Positions 35,239 to 42,759 of a stretch of 64,000 nt of DNA are shown piece after piece; positions within the stretch are counted from its first letter, which is position 1, and each line of letters starts with the position of its first letter. The position numbers and the translations under genes are program-made. The stretch is from Gammaproteobacteria bacterium (lineage in GTDB: Bacteria > Pseudomonadota > Gammaproteobacteria > JAABTG01): contig JAGNLM010000003.1 of assembly GCA_017999615.1 (NCBI GenBank), positions 62,001 through 126,000 on the forward strand, written 5' to 3'. Below the pieces are notes generated by a model that was not told where the DNA came from, made no database searches, and saw only the letters and a program-made list of their open reading frames with translations.

Positions 35239-36180
35239 TCACCCAAGGCACGCCCGGGCGGCTGCGGCCCGCTCCGGGCCTGCCAGAGGGGAACCGCCGC
35301 CAATCGCGCGGCGCAGTCCGTCCACCCGGGCCCGCGCCTCCCCGGGCGCGAGCCGGGGCGGCGCCACCGCACGCAACCCCTGTCTCGCCCCCGGCTCGCG
35401 CAGACGCTCCATGGCCTCGAGCGCCCGGGCCCTCTGGCGGGCCTCGGCGACCCGCAGCCCCGGTGTCGGGTCGAAGGTCCCCGCCTGCCAGCGGCGCACC
35501 AGCGCCGCCAGCACCGCGAGCGGGGACTTGCGCACCTGACCGGCCTGGATGGCCGCAGCCACCACGTCCAGCAGCGCCTGGTCCTCGGCGCCGACCGGAG
35601 CCACGAGCTCGGTGGCCTGCCGGCGCTCACCGTCGCTGAGGGAGCGGTGAAAGGCGAGATCGGGACGACCACCACCACGCAGGGGGACCGGCAGGCGAAC
35701 CACGTGCGCGCCCGATCCCCGTGGTGGTGGTATTTCTTGTCTTTCTCCTGATCCAGGGACTACCTCCTGGGATCCAGGAGGTACTCCTCCGCGCGCGTGG
35801 GGAGCCGTCCCGCAACAGGGACAGCGGGCGTCCCGATTCGGGGACGGGGGACGCCCCGTTTCGGGACGGGTGTCCCGTTGCGGTACGCCGCAGGGCTCGA
35901 GGTCGACCGCAAGCAGCTTGCCCCGGGCCCCGGGGCGCGAGCGCAGGACGCCGAGGTGCTCGAGCTCCAGCACCGTCTCGCGGCAGTGCGCGGGGGTGAT
36001 GCCGGTGAGCCGGGAGAGCTCGGTGGAGGAGACCTCGACGGCGGCGAGGGCCGTGCCGGGGAGGCCGCCGGGGAGGGCGCCGCCGAGGGAGAGGGAGAGG
36101 ACGGCGAGGAGGACCTTGTACTGGCGCTTGCCGAAGGGCTGGCGGGCGAGCGCGGCGAGGAGGGTGTCGAGGGCGGTCAT
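35239..36180 (-). CDS. Phage replication-protein-O-like winged-helix protein
   Basis: 313 residues. The N-terminal 90 residues resemble the phage O/Rep_O winged helix: GKRQYKVLLAVLSLSLGG, SSTELSRLTGITPAHCRETVLELEHLGVLR. A low-complexity Pro/Arg/Gly middle (105-175) is encoded by the iteron-like repeats at 35807-35886, and the C-terminus is helical. It could instead be a plain HTH regulator. It is divergent from the XRE gene across a 126-bp AT-richer region, as in phage or ICE immunity and replication modules. The ATG at 36180 has GGAG upstream. Confidence 0.5.
   Translation of the reverse strand: MTALDTLLAALARQPFGKRQYKVLLAVLSLSLGGALPGGLPGTALAAVEVSSTELSRLTGITPAHCRETVLELEHLGVLRSRPGARGKLLAVDLEPCGVPQRDTRPETGRPPSPNRDARCPCCGTAPHARGGVPPGSQEVVPGSGERQEIPPPRGSGAHVVRLPVPLRGGGRPDLAFHRSLSDGERRQATELVAPVGAEDQALLDVVAAAIQAGQVRKSPLAVLAALVRRWQAGTFDPTPGLRVAEARQRARALEAMERLREPGARQGLRAVAPPRLAPGEARARVDGLRRAIGGGSPLAGPERAAAARACLG
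35761..35783. repeat. Perfect 10-bp inverted repeat inside the O-like gene
   Basis: Arms TACCTCCTGG and CCAGGAGGTA are separated by GAT. It lies between the iteron-like array and a locally T-rich stretch (35721-35755). In an origin it could be a cruciform or initiator site. Confidence 0.7.
35807..35886. other. Four iteron-like dyad repeats (candidate lambda-type origin)
   Basis: Four related units with internal dyad symmetry begin at 35807, 35830, 35853 and 35872: GTCCCGCAACAGGGAC, GTCCCGATTCGGGGAC, GCCCCGTTTCGGGAC, GTCCCGTTGCGGTAC. The spacing is 23, 23 and 19 bp. The lambda origin is likewise an array of four dyad iterons inside the O gene next to an AT-rich segment. The repeats are seen directly; origin function is inference. 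Confidence 0.5.
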
Positions 36181-36243
36181 GAGGCATCTCCATGAGCAAA
36201 TGACATTACACAAATGAGAGTAGATGCCATATACGCATTGCGC

Positions 36244-36264
36244 AAGGCGTCCTCATGACGCCTT
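36244..36264. promoter_or_regulatory. Inverted repeat operator candidate in the divergent control region
   Basis: 8-bp perfect arms AAGGCGTC and GACGCCTT have a 5-nt spacer. It lies midway between the divergent O-like and XRE genes, so it could control both. A second dyad (GCATAG/CTATGC, 36293-36310) lies next to the XRE start. Confidence 0.5.
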
Positions 36265-36306
36265 CACATGAGCTCGTGAGCATGATCTGTTGGCATAGGG
36301 CCTGCT

Positions 36307-36798
36307 ATGCTTGATGCCATGGAGACATTTTCGGCCCAGCTCGGCGCCCGCATGCGGGCCGCACGCAAGGCGGCGCGGCTCAGTCAACACCAGTTGGGCG
36401 AGGAGGTGGGGCTCGACCAGGCCTTCATCAGCCGGCTCGAGACCGGCGTTGCGGAGGGCACCCCCGCGCAGATGATGGCGATCGCCCGGGCCCTCGGCGT
36501 CTCCGTCTCCGGGCTGATGGGGGTGGAGCCGGTCCTGGAGCCGGTCCGGCCCCGGGCCGTGCGCAGCCGGAAGGACGTCCTCGACGACCCCGGCGCCCCG
36601 GCCGGTCTGCGGGCACTCGCGGAGGACCGGGCGCTCACGACGAGCCTGCGCGTCGGGGAGCTGGAGTGGCGGGCGCTCGCGTCCATCGAGCTGCCCGCCC
36701 CGGCCACCAAGGAGGGGTACGTCGCGGTGCTGATGGCGGTGCGGGGGGCCTCGGGCGCGGCCGGCCCGGGCGCGGCCGATCCGGAGGAAAAAGGCTAG
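36307..36798 (+). CDS. XRE/CI-like repressor of the accessory block
   Basis: 163 residues from ATG 36307; ATG 36319 is an equally possible start, and neither has a good Shine-Dalgarno. The Cro/CI helix-turn-helix is at about residues 10-60 ([32 protein letters not shown]). A less conserved C-terminal half ends in an Ala/Gly tail. Divergent placement against the O-like gene suggests a repressor controlling the leftward block. It is the last gene before the selenoprotein. Confidence 0.75.
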   Translation: MLDAMETFSAQLGARMRAARKAARLSQHQLGEEVGLDQAFISRLETGVAEGTPAQMMAIARALGVSVSGLMGVEPVLEPVRPRAVRSRKDVLDDPGAPAGLRALAEDRALTTSLRVGELEWRALASIELPAPATKEGYVAVLMAVRGASGAAGPGAADPEEKG

Positions 36799-36835
36799 GG
36801 CCGGGAGCAGCCCGCCGCGACACGACATGGATCAC

Positions 36836-36865
36836 TTGTTGGCCCACGCGCGCGTCCGGTATGTT
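36836..36865 (+). promoter_or_regulatory. Candidate promoter of the peroxiredoxin gene
   Basis: TTGTTG at 36836-36841 and TATGTT at 36860-36865 with 18-bp spacing, 43 bp before the ATG. A GGGCGA/TCGCCC hairpin (36872-36891) lies in the predicted leader. Confidence 0.45.
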
Positions 36866-36908
36866 GCGGGTGGGCGAGACCGTAGTCGCCCCCAGGAAAG
36901 GAGGCAGC

Positions 36909-37622
36909 ATGGCAGAACAACCCCAGGGATGCGCCCGGGTGTCGGGGTCGGTCGAAGGGGCCCTGCCGGACACGCAACCCCCCCAGGAACTCATGAAGCC
37001 ACAGGAGTCGAATCGAATGGTCGCACGCGTCGGGCAGAAAGCCCCTGACTTCACCGCTCCCGCGTATTACCGGGGCGGTTTCACCAGCGTCAAGCTGTCG
37101 GATTTCGCCGGCAAGTGGGTGCTGCTCTGTTTCTACCCAGGCGATTTCACGTTCGTTTGAGCGACGGAAGTGTCGGCGGTCGCCGCACAATACCGTAAGC
37201 TGCAGGAGCTCGGTGCCGAAGTCATTTCTTTCAGCGTGGACAGCCACTTCGTCCACAAGATGTGGAACGACCACGAGCTGAGCAAGATGGTGGACGGCGG
37301 CGTGCCGTTCCACATGGCCTCGGACCAGGCAGGAAACGTCGGCCGGGCGTACGGTGTCTACGACGAGAGTCAGGGCATCGAGCTGCGCGGCCGTTTCATC
37401 ATCGACCCGGACGGCGTGATCCAGGCGATGGAGGTGCTCACGCCTCCCGTCGGCCGCAAGTTCGCCGAGTCGATCCGCCAGATCCAGGCCTTCCAGCTGG
37501 TGCGTGCCTCGGGCGGCAAAGAGGCGACCCCCGCGGGCTGGGAGCCCGGCAAGATCACCCTGAAGCCGGGTCCCGGCCTGGTGGGTAAGGTCTGGGAGGT
37601 CTGGAAGCCGTCGATGGAGTAG
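36909..37622 (+). CDS. Selenocysteine-containing peroxiredoxin (in-frame TGA = Sec84)
   Basis: 237 residues if the TGA at 37158-37160 is read as selenocysteine. The protein is an AhpC/Prx1-type peroxiredoxin: [72 protein letters not shown]. The TGA falls exactly at the peroxidatic cysteine of the FVC(P/A)TE motif, and the same frame continues with full conservation for 154 codons. The usual C-terminal resolving Cys (VCPAGW) is replaced (EATPAGW), implying reduction by an external thiol. AAAGGAGG precedes ATG 36909; the internal ATG 37017 with AGGAG would give Sec48. It reduces H2O2 or organic peroxides in the cytoplasm. No selA/B/C/D genes are in the window. Confidence 0.9.
37161..37200 (+). 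promoter_or_regulatory. Bacterial SECIS element
   Basis: Directly after the TGA, nt 37170-37188 fold as GUG-U-CGGC-GGUC-GCCG-CAC: a 7-bp stem with one bulged U and a GGUC apical loop starting 17 nt after the UGA. The bulged U plus GGUC loop matches the SelB-binding hairpin of E. coli fdhF. A lower stem ACGG (37164-37167) with CCGU (37193-37196), plus GC/GC closing pairs, extends the hairpin to the UGA. It is inside the coding sequence, as in known bacterial SECIS. Confidence 0.88.
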
Positions 37623-37668
37623 ACGAACCGGGGATCTGCGGGTCCCCGGCCTTGCGAAGGGCCTCACC

Positions 37669-37699
37669 GGCTGGCGCGTCAGGGACCGACGCGCCAGCC
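37669..37699. terminator. Strong bidirectional terminator-like hairpin
   Basis: A perfect 12-bp stem (GGCTGGCGCGTC / GACGCGCCAGCC) with a 7-nt loop. It lies between the convergent peroxiredoxin and DUF3597 genes and is followed by TTCACC rather than a long T-tract. Confidence 0.7.
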
Positions 37700-37714
37700 T
37701 TCACCCGACCCCTG

Positions 37715-38215
37715 TCAGTCCAGAAGCTCCTGCGGGATGTTGCCGCCGTTTTCGGCGAGCCTGCGCAGGACCGTCTTGTGCAGCCACACGTTCATGCTGG
37801 CGGAATCGCCCATCAGGTTCGCGGGGCATCCGAGCTCCGTGGCGAGCTCCTTGCGGGCCGCGAGGCTGCTGTCGAGCTCCAGGAGCTTCAGCAGGTCCAC
37901 GATGGAGGTCTTCCAGTTCAGTTTCTGCGGGTTGGCCTTGGCGAGACCTTCCAGCCTGGCGACCACGTCCACGGTGGAGATCGGGGCGGGCGAGGCCTTG
38001 GCCGGGGCCGCTGGCGCAGCCGCAGCCGCTGGAGCAGCCGCCGGGGCCACCGCCGCAGGTGCACTTGCGGGGGCCGCCGCGAGTCCGGCCTGACTCCCGG
38101 CCGGGGCGGCCTGGGTCACGGGTGCAGCGCCAGCCGGCGCCGCCGCCTCGCTCGCGGGCTCTGCCCGGGCGCCGGAGAGCCCGACCTTTTCCAGTAGCTT
38201 GCTGAAGAAGCCCAT
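37715..38215 (-). CDS. DUF3597 domain protein
   Basis: 166 residues from ATG 38215, preceded by AAAGGAGGAGG on its strand. MGFFSKLLEKVGL is followed by an Ala/Pro linker of about 60 residues. The DUF3597 domain comes next (VDVVARLEGLAKANPQKLNWKTSIVDLLKLLELDSS, then SASMNVWLHKTVLRRLAENGGNIP). Small cytoplasmic protein of unknown function. The longer frame upstream to 38374 lacks family support. Confidence 0.85.
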   Translation of the reverse strand: MGFFSKLLEKVGLSGARAEPASEAAAPAGAAPVTQAAPAGSQAGLAAAPASAPAAVAPAAAPAAAAAPAAPAKASPAPISTVDVVARLEGLAKANPQKLNWKTSIVDLLKLLELDSSLAARKELATELGCPANLMGDSASMNVWLHKTVLRRLAENGGNIPQELLD

Positions 38216-38379
38216 GTGCGTATCCTCCTCCTTTGATTTGGTGGTTTGGCCGGGAGATGGTAACACCGGGGGATCCGCGGGTGGGCCGGGCCCCGGCCGT
38301 GATGCCGCCAGCGGGTGACGGGGCCGGGAGGCCGTTCCGGCCCTCGGGGGCGGCGACGCAACGAGGGAGGGCACGCACC

Positions 38380-39063
38380 GTGAAGCGCTTTCGCCGGGTC
38401 TACTACGACCTGTTTTCCCGCTGGTACGACCGCGTCATCGCGATGCACTCGGGCGACGCGAGTGCGCGGGCGCGGGATTTCCTGGTGGAGCGTGCGGGGG
38501 TCAGCGCGGGCGGCCGCGTCCTCGACCTGTGCACCGGCACGGGCGCCGTGGCCCTGCGGGCGAGGCGCGCGACGGGGCCCGGCGGGCTCGTGGTGGGGCT
38601 CGACTTCTCCACCGGGATGATCGGCAGGGCGCGGGCGAAGGCGGGGGCTGGGCAGCCGCCGGCCTCACCGGAGGCGGAAGAGAATCGGGCGCCAGTCCCC
38701 CCGGGGCTCGGGTTCGTCGTGGGCGACGCCTCCCGGCTGCCCTTCGGCGACGGCAGTTTCGACGTGGTCACCTGCTCGCACGCGATGTACGAGCTCAGCC
38801 CCGAGGTGCGCGACGGCGCCCTCGCGGAGGCGCGCCGGGTGCTTCGCCCGGGCGGCCGTTTCGTGATGATGGAGCACACCGAGCCGAGCCACCCGGTGAC
38901 GCGCTTCCTCTACGGCGTGCGCCTCGCGGCGATGGGCTCCGCGAAGAACCGGGACTTCGCACGGGACGAGAGGCCGTTCCTCGGCCGGCACTTCGCCGAC
39001 GTCACGCTCGAGCTCTCGTCCACGGCCCGCTCGAAGCTCGTGCGCGGGGTGAAGAGGGTGTGA
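38380..39063 (+). CDS. UbiE-like class I SAM-dependent methyltransferase
   Basis: 227 residues from a GTG preceded by GAGGGAGGG. SAM-binding motif I is VLDLCTGTGAVAL near residue 47, then GLDFSTGMIGRARAKA, FVVGDASRLPFGDGSFDVVTCSHAMYEL and EARRVLRPGGRFVMMEH. This is the Methyltransf_11/UbiE pattern, and the N-terminal YYDLFSRWYDRV block fits small-molecule methyltransferases. Substrate unknown; it is not the housekeeping UbiE by context. Confidence 0.85.
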   Translation: MKRFRRVYYDLFSRWYDRVIAMHSGDASARARDFLVERAGVSAGGRVLDLCTGTGAVALRARRATGPGGLVVGLDFSTGMIGRARAKAGAGQPPASPEAEENRAPVPPGLGFVVGDASRLPFGDGSFDVVTCSHAMYELSPEVRDGALAEARRVLRPGGRFVMMEHTEPSHPVTRFLYGVRLAAMGSAKNRDFARDERPFLGRHFADVTLELSSTARSKLVRGVKRV

Positions 39064-39234
39064 AGGCGGGCGAGAAGGCGGCGTGAACAGGGCGCGAAGG
39101 GGGTAGAGAGAGGGGAGGGCAGGGCAGGGCAGGGGGGATGGGAGCGGGTGCCCGCCGGATGGTCTCCGCCCCCCCCGGTCCGGTAAGCTCAGGGCTACAG
39201 TCTCGTTTCCTCACGTTCCCAAGGAGAACTGCCC

Positions 39235-39501
39235 ATGCCTGTCTGGTCTCTGCTCGTCTGGATCCTGGTCGGCGCCGTCGCCGGCTTCGTGGCCCGCAAG
39301 CTCGTCGGCGGTACGCCGCCCTTCGGCACGATCGGCGACGTCATCCTGGGGATGGCCGGTGGCGTGGTCGGCGGCTTCCTGCTCGCGGTCGCGGGCATCC
39401 AGGGCACCGTCGGCGGCCTGCTCGGCACGGTCGTCACGTCCATCATCGGCGCGGTGGTGCTCGTCTGGCTGTCCAACCGCATCAAGATCAAGTCCAGCTA
39501 G
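39235..39501 (+). CDS. GlsB/YeaQ/YmgE family stress membrane protein
   Basis: 88 residues, three hydrophobic segments with the transglycosylase-associated protein pattern (GAVAGFVARKLVGG, GTIGDVILGMAGGVVGGFLL, SIIGAVVLVWLSNRIK). Small inner-membrane protein induced by general stress in relatives. AAGGAG lies close upstream of ATG 39235. The 171-bp gap before it is G-rich and low-complexity. Confidence 0.88.
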   Translation: MPVWSLLVWILVGAVAGFVARKLVGGTPPFGTIGDVILGMAGGVVGGFLLAVAGIQGTVGGLLGTVVTSIIGAVVLVWLSNRIKIKSS

Positions 39502-39578
39502 ACCGGTCTCCCCTCTGCCGCAGGCCCGGCGCAGGCCGGGCCGCCACCGCACGCCCCTTCGCAAACTGGAGCTACACC

Positions 39579-40325
39579 ATGGCCGAAACCGACGACAAGG
39601 GACTCCTGGACCGCCTGGGCGAGATCCTGAACGCCCCCCTGCCGGGGACCCGCAAGCCCGGTGAGGGCAGCGCCCCCGCCGAACCGTCCGGGTCTCCGGA
39701 GGATGACGAGGGCCGCAGCCTGGTCGACCGTATCCGCGACATCCTGAGCGCCCCGCTGCCCGGAACCGAGACCGCCGAGGCGCCCGCGGGGTCGGCCCCC
39801 GCCGCGGCGCCCTCCGCTCCGGCGGGTGCGCCCGCTGCCGGCGCCGGGGCCCCTGCGGCTGCGGGCCCTGCCGGGACCCCGGCCCCGACACCCGCGGGCC
39901 TCGCCGAGGACACCCTGGCCGAGGACTGGTGGCGGCGCGACTGGCAGGCCTTCCGATCGCACCAGGACCAGGAGAACCGGGGGCTCGGGATGAAGCAAGA
40001 GCAGGACCGGGCGAAGCTCACGGCGGTGCAGGAGCAGGAGCGCCAGCGCTTCGCCGCTCACCAGCAGCTGGAGGCGGCCCAGTTCTACCAGTACCAGCAG
40101 TGGAAGCTCGACACCTGGCGGCAGTACCAGGCGGCCGTCCAGGCAGGGCGGCAGGTGCCCCCGCCGGCGTTCGCGCTGCCCCCGGGTGCGGGCATGCCTC
40201 CGGGGATGCCCACCGGGCCGGGGATGCCCCCCGGAATGATGCCGCCGGGTGGCCCGATGGGCGGTCCGCCCGGAATGATGCCACCCCCGTGGATGATGGG
40301 CCCCCGGGGCCGCGGGCCCAGGTGA
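39579..40325 (+). CDS. Pro/Met/Gly-rich protein with duplicated N-terminal motif
   Basis: 248 residues. Two near-identical motifs, LLDRLGEILNAPLPGT (9-24) and LVDRIRDILSAPLPGT (47-62), precede an Ala/Pro linker. A charged Gln/Trp-rich helix follows (WWRRDWQAFRSHQDQENRG, QFYQYQQWKLDTWRQYQ), then a C-terminal PGMPPGMM tail. No family recognised; predicted cytosolic, partly disordered. It follows the GlsB gene by 77 bp. Confidence 0.6.
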   Translation: MAETDDKGLLDRLGEILNAPLPGTRKPGEGSAPAEPSGSPEDDEGRSLVDRIRDILSAPLPGTETAEAPAGSAPAAAPSAPAGAPAAGAGAPAAAGPAGTPAPTPAGLAEDTLAEDWWRRDWQAFRSHQDQENRGLGMKQEQDRAKLTAVQEQERQRFAAHQQLEAAQFYQYQQWKLDTWRQYQAAVQAGRQVPPPAFALPPGAGMPPGMPTGPGMPPGMMPPGGPMGGPPGMMPPPWMMGPRGRGPR

Positions 40326-40340
40326 TCGGCCTCGCGTGAC

Positions 40341-40366
40341 GGCGGAGGGCCCTGCGCGCCTCCGCC
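40341..40366. terminator. Hairpin between convergent genes
   Basis: 8-bp perfect stem GGCGGAGG/CCTCCGCC with a 10-nt loop, located in the 54-bp gap between convergent genes. Confidence 0.5.
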
Positions 40367-40379
40367 GCGCGCTCCGGGC

Positions 40380-41840
40380 CTAGAATCCCCCGCCCGTGCG
40401 GAAGCCCCCGCTGCGGCCCCCGCCTCCGAGGCCTCCGAGGCCGCCGAGACCGCCTCCGCCGCCCCAGGTCCATCCCCCTCCGCGTGTGGTGCCGCGCCCC
40501 CAGACCGAGCCCCGGCCGAAGGCCCCGGACCCGAACGTCGGGTCGGCGCGCTGGGGACGGTAGCGCTGCTGCTGCTCGAACACCCGCCAGAGACTGTCGC
40601 GGTCCAGGAGCCCGTTCAGGAAGCTGCTCAGCATGACACCGAGCAGCGACCCGTCGGAGAACACCGAGTCCCCCCGGTCGTACTGGCGGCGTTTGAAGTC
40701 CACTCGCAGCGACTCGATCTGCTGGAGCCGCGCCAGGTGCTGCTGGGTCGCCTGCTTCAGCTCGGCGAGCGTCGCCCGCAGCGCCTCTTCCTGGCGCTCG
40801 CGGTCGAGCAGGCGGGCGATGACCACGTCGTCCTCGGGGAAGGGCGTTGCCTGGGCGTCCCGCCGGAGCTCCTGGAGGTCCTCGCGCTGGAGCTCCGAGG
40901 CGAGGTACTCCACTGCCTTGCGGTAGGCCGGGTCCTCGCCGGCGGCGAACGCCGCCTGCTCGTCCAGCAGCCGCCGGTGGTCGGCGGCCGCCTGCTCGAT
41001 GCGGGAGTCGAGGGTCTCGAGCACGGCCCGCTCCTGCTCCCGTACCCGCACCAGCGCGGGGATGCCGTCGGCCTTGCGGCCCGCCTCGTCGAGCCCCCGG
41101 AGGGCCTCGATCTCCACGTCCGCACGCTGGCGAGTGGCGTTGGCGTGCTCGCGCAGGCGCACCGGGATCTCCTGGAGGCGCGCGAAGTTGGCGCGCGCCC
41201 CGGCGTACCCGATGAGACTTGCCACCTTGCCGTCGAGCCAGCGTACGAGCGGTGAGGCCTGGTAGGCCGCCAGCCCGTAGCCACGCTCCCAGAGATAGGA
41301 GAAGAGGGGGTCGTCCCGGTAGGACCGGCCCTTCTGGTCGAGCTCCTGCTCGCTGTACCTCGCCTTGTCTTCCGCGTGCTGCGCGATCCGCTCGGCGTCG
41401 CGCGTGCGGTTCTGCTGCGCCTGGTAGTCGGGCTGCGCCGCCAGGCGGGCCTGGGTCCTCGCCTCGGCGGCGTCCACCGCGTCCGAGGCGGCCTCCAGCG
41501 CGTCGGCCTGGGTCCGACGCTCGGCCTCGAGCGCAGACTGCTGGTGCTGGTTGGCGCGGATGCGCTCCGCGAGCGCCGCCTGGGCGGCGGGCCGCGAGGC
41601 GAGCAGGGCCGCGACCTGCCGGTCGGCCTCGTCGAGCCCCGAGACCAGGCCCCCCGCGGCGATCAGCCCCACGCGCAGCCGGGCCAGGTCCCGGAGGTCC
41701 TCCACCCGCGCCCTGCCGAGCTGCAGCAGCTGGCCGCTCACCTCCTCGATGCGCCGGTGGACCTCCTCCATCCGGTGCTGCTCTTCGCCGAGGGCGTCGT
41801 CGATCCGGGTCAGCGCGTCCCTACCGGTCAGCATGGGCAT
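40380..41840 (-). CDS. Long coiled-coil protein with Gly-rich C-terminus (third gene of a three-gene operon)
   Basis: 486 residues, almost wholly predicted coiled coil from 10 to 400 (EEQHRMEEVHRRIEEVSGQLLQLG, and further heptads). A break occurs around YRDDPLFSYLWERGYG. The segment VFSDGSLLGVMLSSFLNGLLDRDSLWRVF is short and hydrophobic, and the tail is Gly/Trp-rich. No signal peptide. Lies 4 bp after the DUF6384-like gene. Function unknown. Confidence 0.7.
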   Translation of the reverse strand: MPMLTGRDALTRIDDALGEEQHRMEEVHRRIEEVSGQLLQLGRARVEDLRDLARLRVGLIAAGGLVSGLDEADRQVAALLASRPAAQAALAERIRANQHQQSALEAERRTQADALEAASDAVDAAEARTQARLAAQPDYQAQQNRTRDAERIAQHAEDKARYSEQELDQKGRSYRDDPLFSYLWERGYGLAAYQASPLVRWLDGKVASLIGYAGARANFARLQEIPVRLREHANATRQRADVEIEALRGLDEAGRKADGIPALVRVREQERAVLETLDSRIEQAAADHRRLLDEQAAFAAGEDPAYRKAVEYLASELQREDLQELRRDAQATPFPEDDVVIARLLDRERQEEALRATLAELKQATQQHLARLQQIESLRVDFKRRQYDRGDSVFSDGSLLGVMLSSFLNGLLDRDSLWRVFEQQQRYRPQRADPTFGSGAFGRGSVWGRGTTRGGGWTWGGGGGLGGLGGLGGGGRSGGFRTGGGF

Positions 41841-41844
41841 GAGG

Positions 41845-42759
41845 TCACCACTCGGTCAGGGCGCCGCCGGCGGTCGGGACCTCGTACTCCGGGTCGAGGA
41901 AGCCGCGACGCTTCACGCCGAAACGGTTGTTCTGGATGATCCCGTCGTCCTGCTTGTCGGCGGCCACCCGGCGGAAGTCCGCCTCGGAGACCCGCAAGCC
42001 CCATTGGGACACCCGCTTGCGCTTGCCGGTTTCCTCGCTCGTGACCTCCACGGGGACGGCGTTCCCGCGGGCGTCCACGGCCTCGACGATGAGGTAGTAG
42101 TTCTTCGCGTCGGGATTGTCGTCGGGCACTCGCCACACGCCCGAGTGCTCGCCCGGGCGCGAGACGATGCGCAGGGTATATTCCTGTTCCAGGGTCTCGC
42201 GCAGGGCCTTCATGGCCACGAGCATCTCCCGGGCGGCCTTCTCGTTGCCCCCCTTCAGGGCGCTCTCGGCCGCGGCGCGGTAGCTGCCGGCGAGCCCGCG
42301 CGCGGGATCGGACTCGGCCAGCGCCAGGACCTGACCGTGCAGCGCGTTGACCTCGTTGGGAAGGGCGGAGCGCGGGGCGACGACGGTCGCGTAGTAGGCG
42401 CTAACGGCGAGGACGAGTGCGGCGACGCCGCCGACCAGCCAGCGGCCCCAGACGCGCCGGCGGACGTAGAGGTGGGCGAGCCGGGTCGCGAGGCTCGGCT
42501 CCGGCGGCCGGTAGACGAAGCGGTCCTCGCGCAGCGCGGCCACTCCCTCCTCGAGGACGTGGTCCGGGACCGCGATGCCCTGGGCCGCGTAGATCTTGCG
42601 CAGCCGCTCCTTCAGGTCGAGCGCCCGCCCTTCCTCGTCGAGCTCGCGCTCCACGAGCTGCTGGCGCCGGCGCAGCGTGTCGACGACGTCCATGGCCAGC
42701 ATGACGTCGTCGAGCGGCGGCCGCTCGGCCGCCGCTGCCTGGGGCATCCCCGCGCTCAC
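41845..42759 (-). CDS. DUF6384-like single-pass membrane protein (second gene of the operon)
   Basis: 304 residues. The N-terminal helical region (LDDVMLAMDVVDTLRRRQQLVERELDEE) is probably cytosolic. One membrane helix lies near 110 (GRWLVGGVAALVLAVSAYYATVV). A C-terminal domain with conserved-looking blocks (YYLIVEAVDARGNAVPV, WGLRVSEADFRRVAADKQDDGIIQNNRFG) is probably outside the membrane. I recall the family as DUF6384, unsure. It overlaps the first gene by 4 bp. Confidence 0.7.
   Translation of the reverse strand: MSAGMPQAAAAERPPLDDVMLAMDVVDTLRRRQQLVERELDEEGRALDLKERLRKIYAAQGIAVPDHVLEEGVAALREDRFVYRPPEPSLATRLAHLYVRRRVWGRWLVGGVAALVLAVSAYYATVVAPRSALPNEVNALHGQVLALAESDPARGLAGSYRAAAESALKGGNEKAAREMLVAMKALRETLEQEYTLRIVSRPGEHSGVWRVPDDNPDAKNYYLIVEAVDARGNAVPVEVTSEETGKRKRVSQWGLRVSEADFRRVAADKQDDGIIQNNRFGVKRRGFLDPEYEVPTAGGALTEW

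Noticed and set aside
37158-37160. TGA as an ordinary stop with two separate genes, or a frameshift
   Set aside because: The frame is unchanged across the TGA, catalytic Cys position coincides, conservation continues, and a SECIS-like hairpin follows directly.
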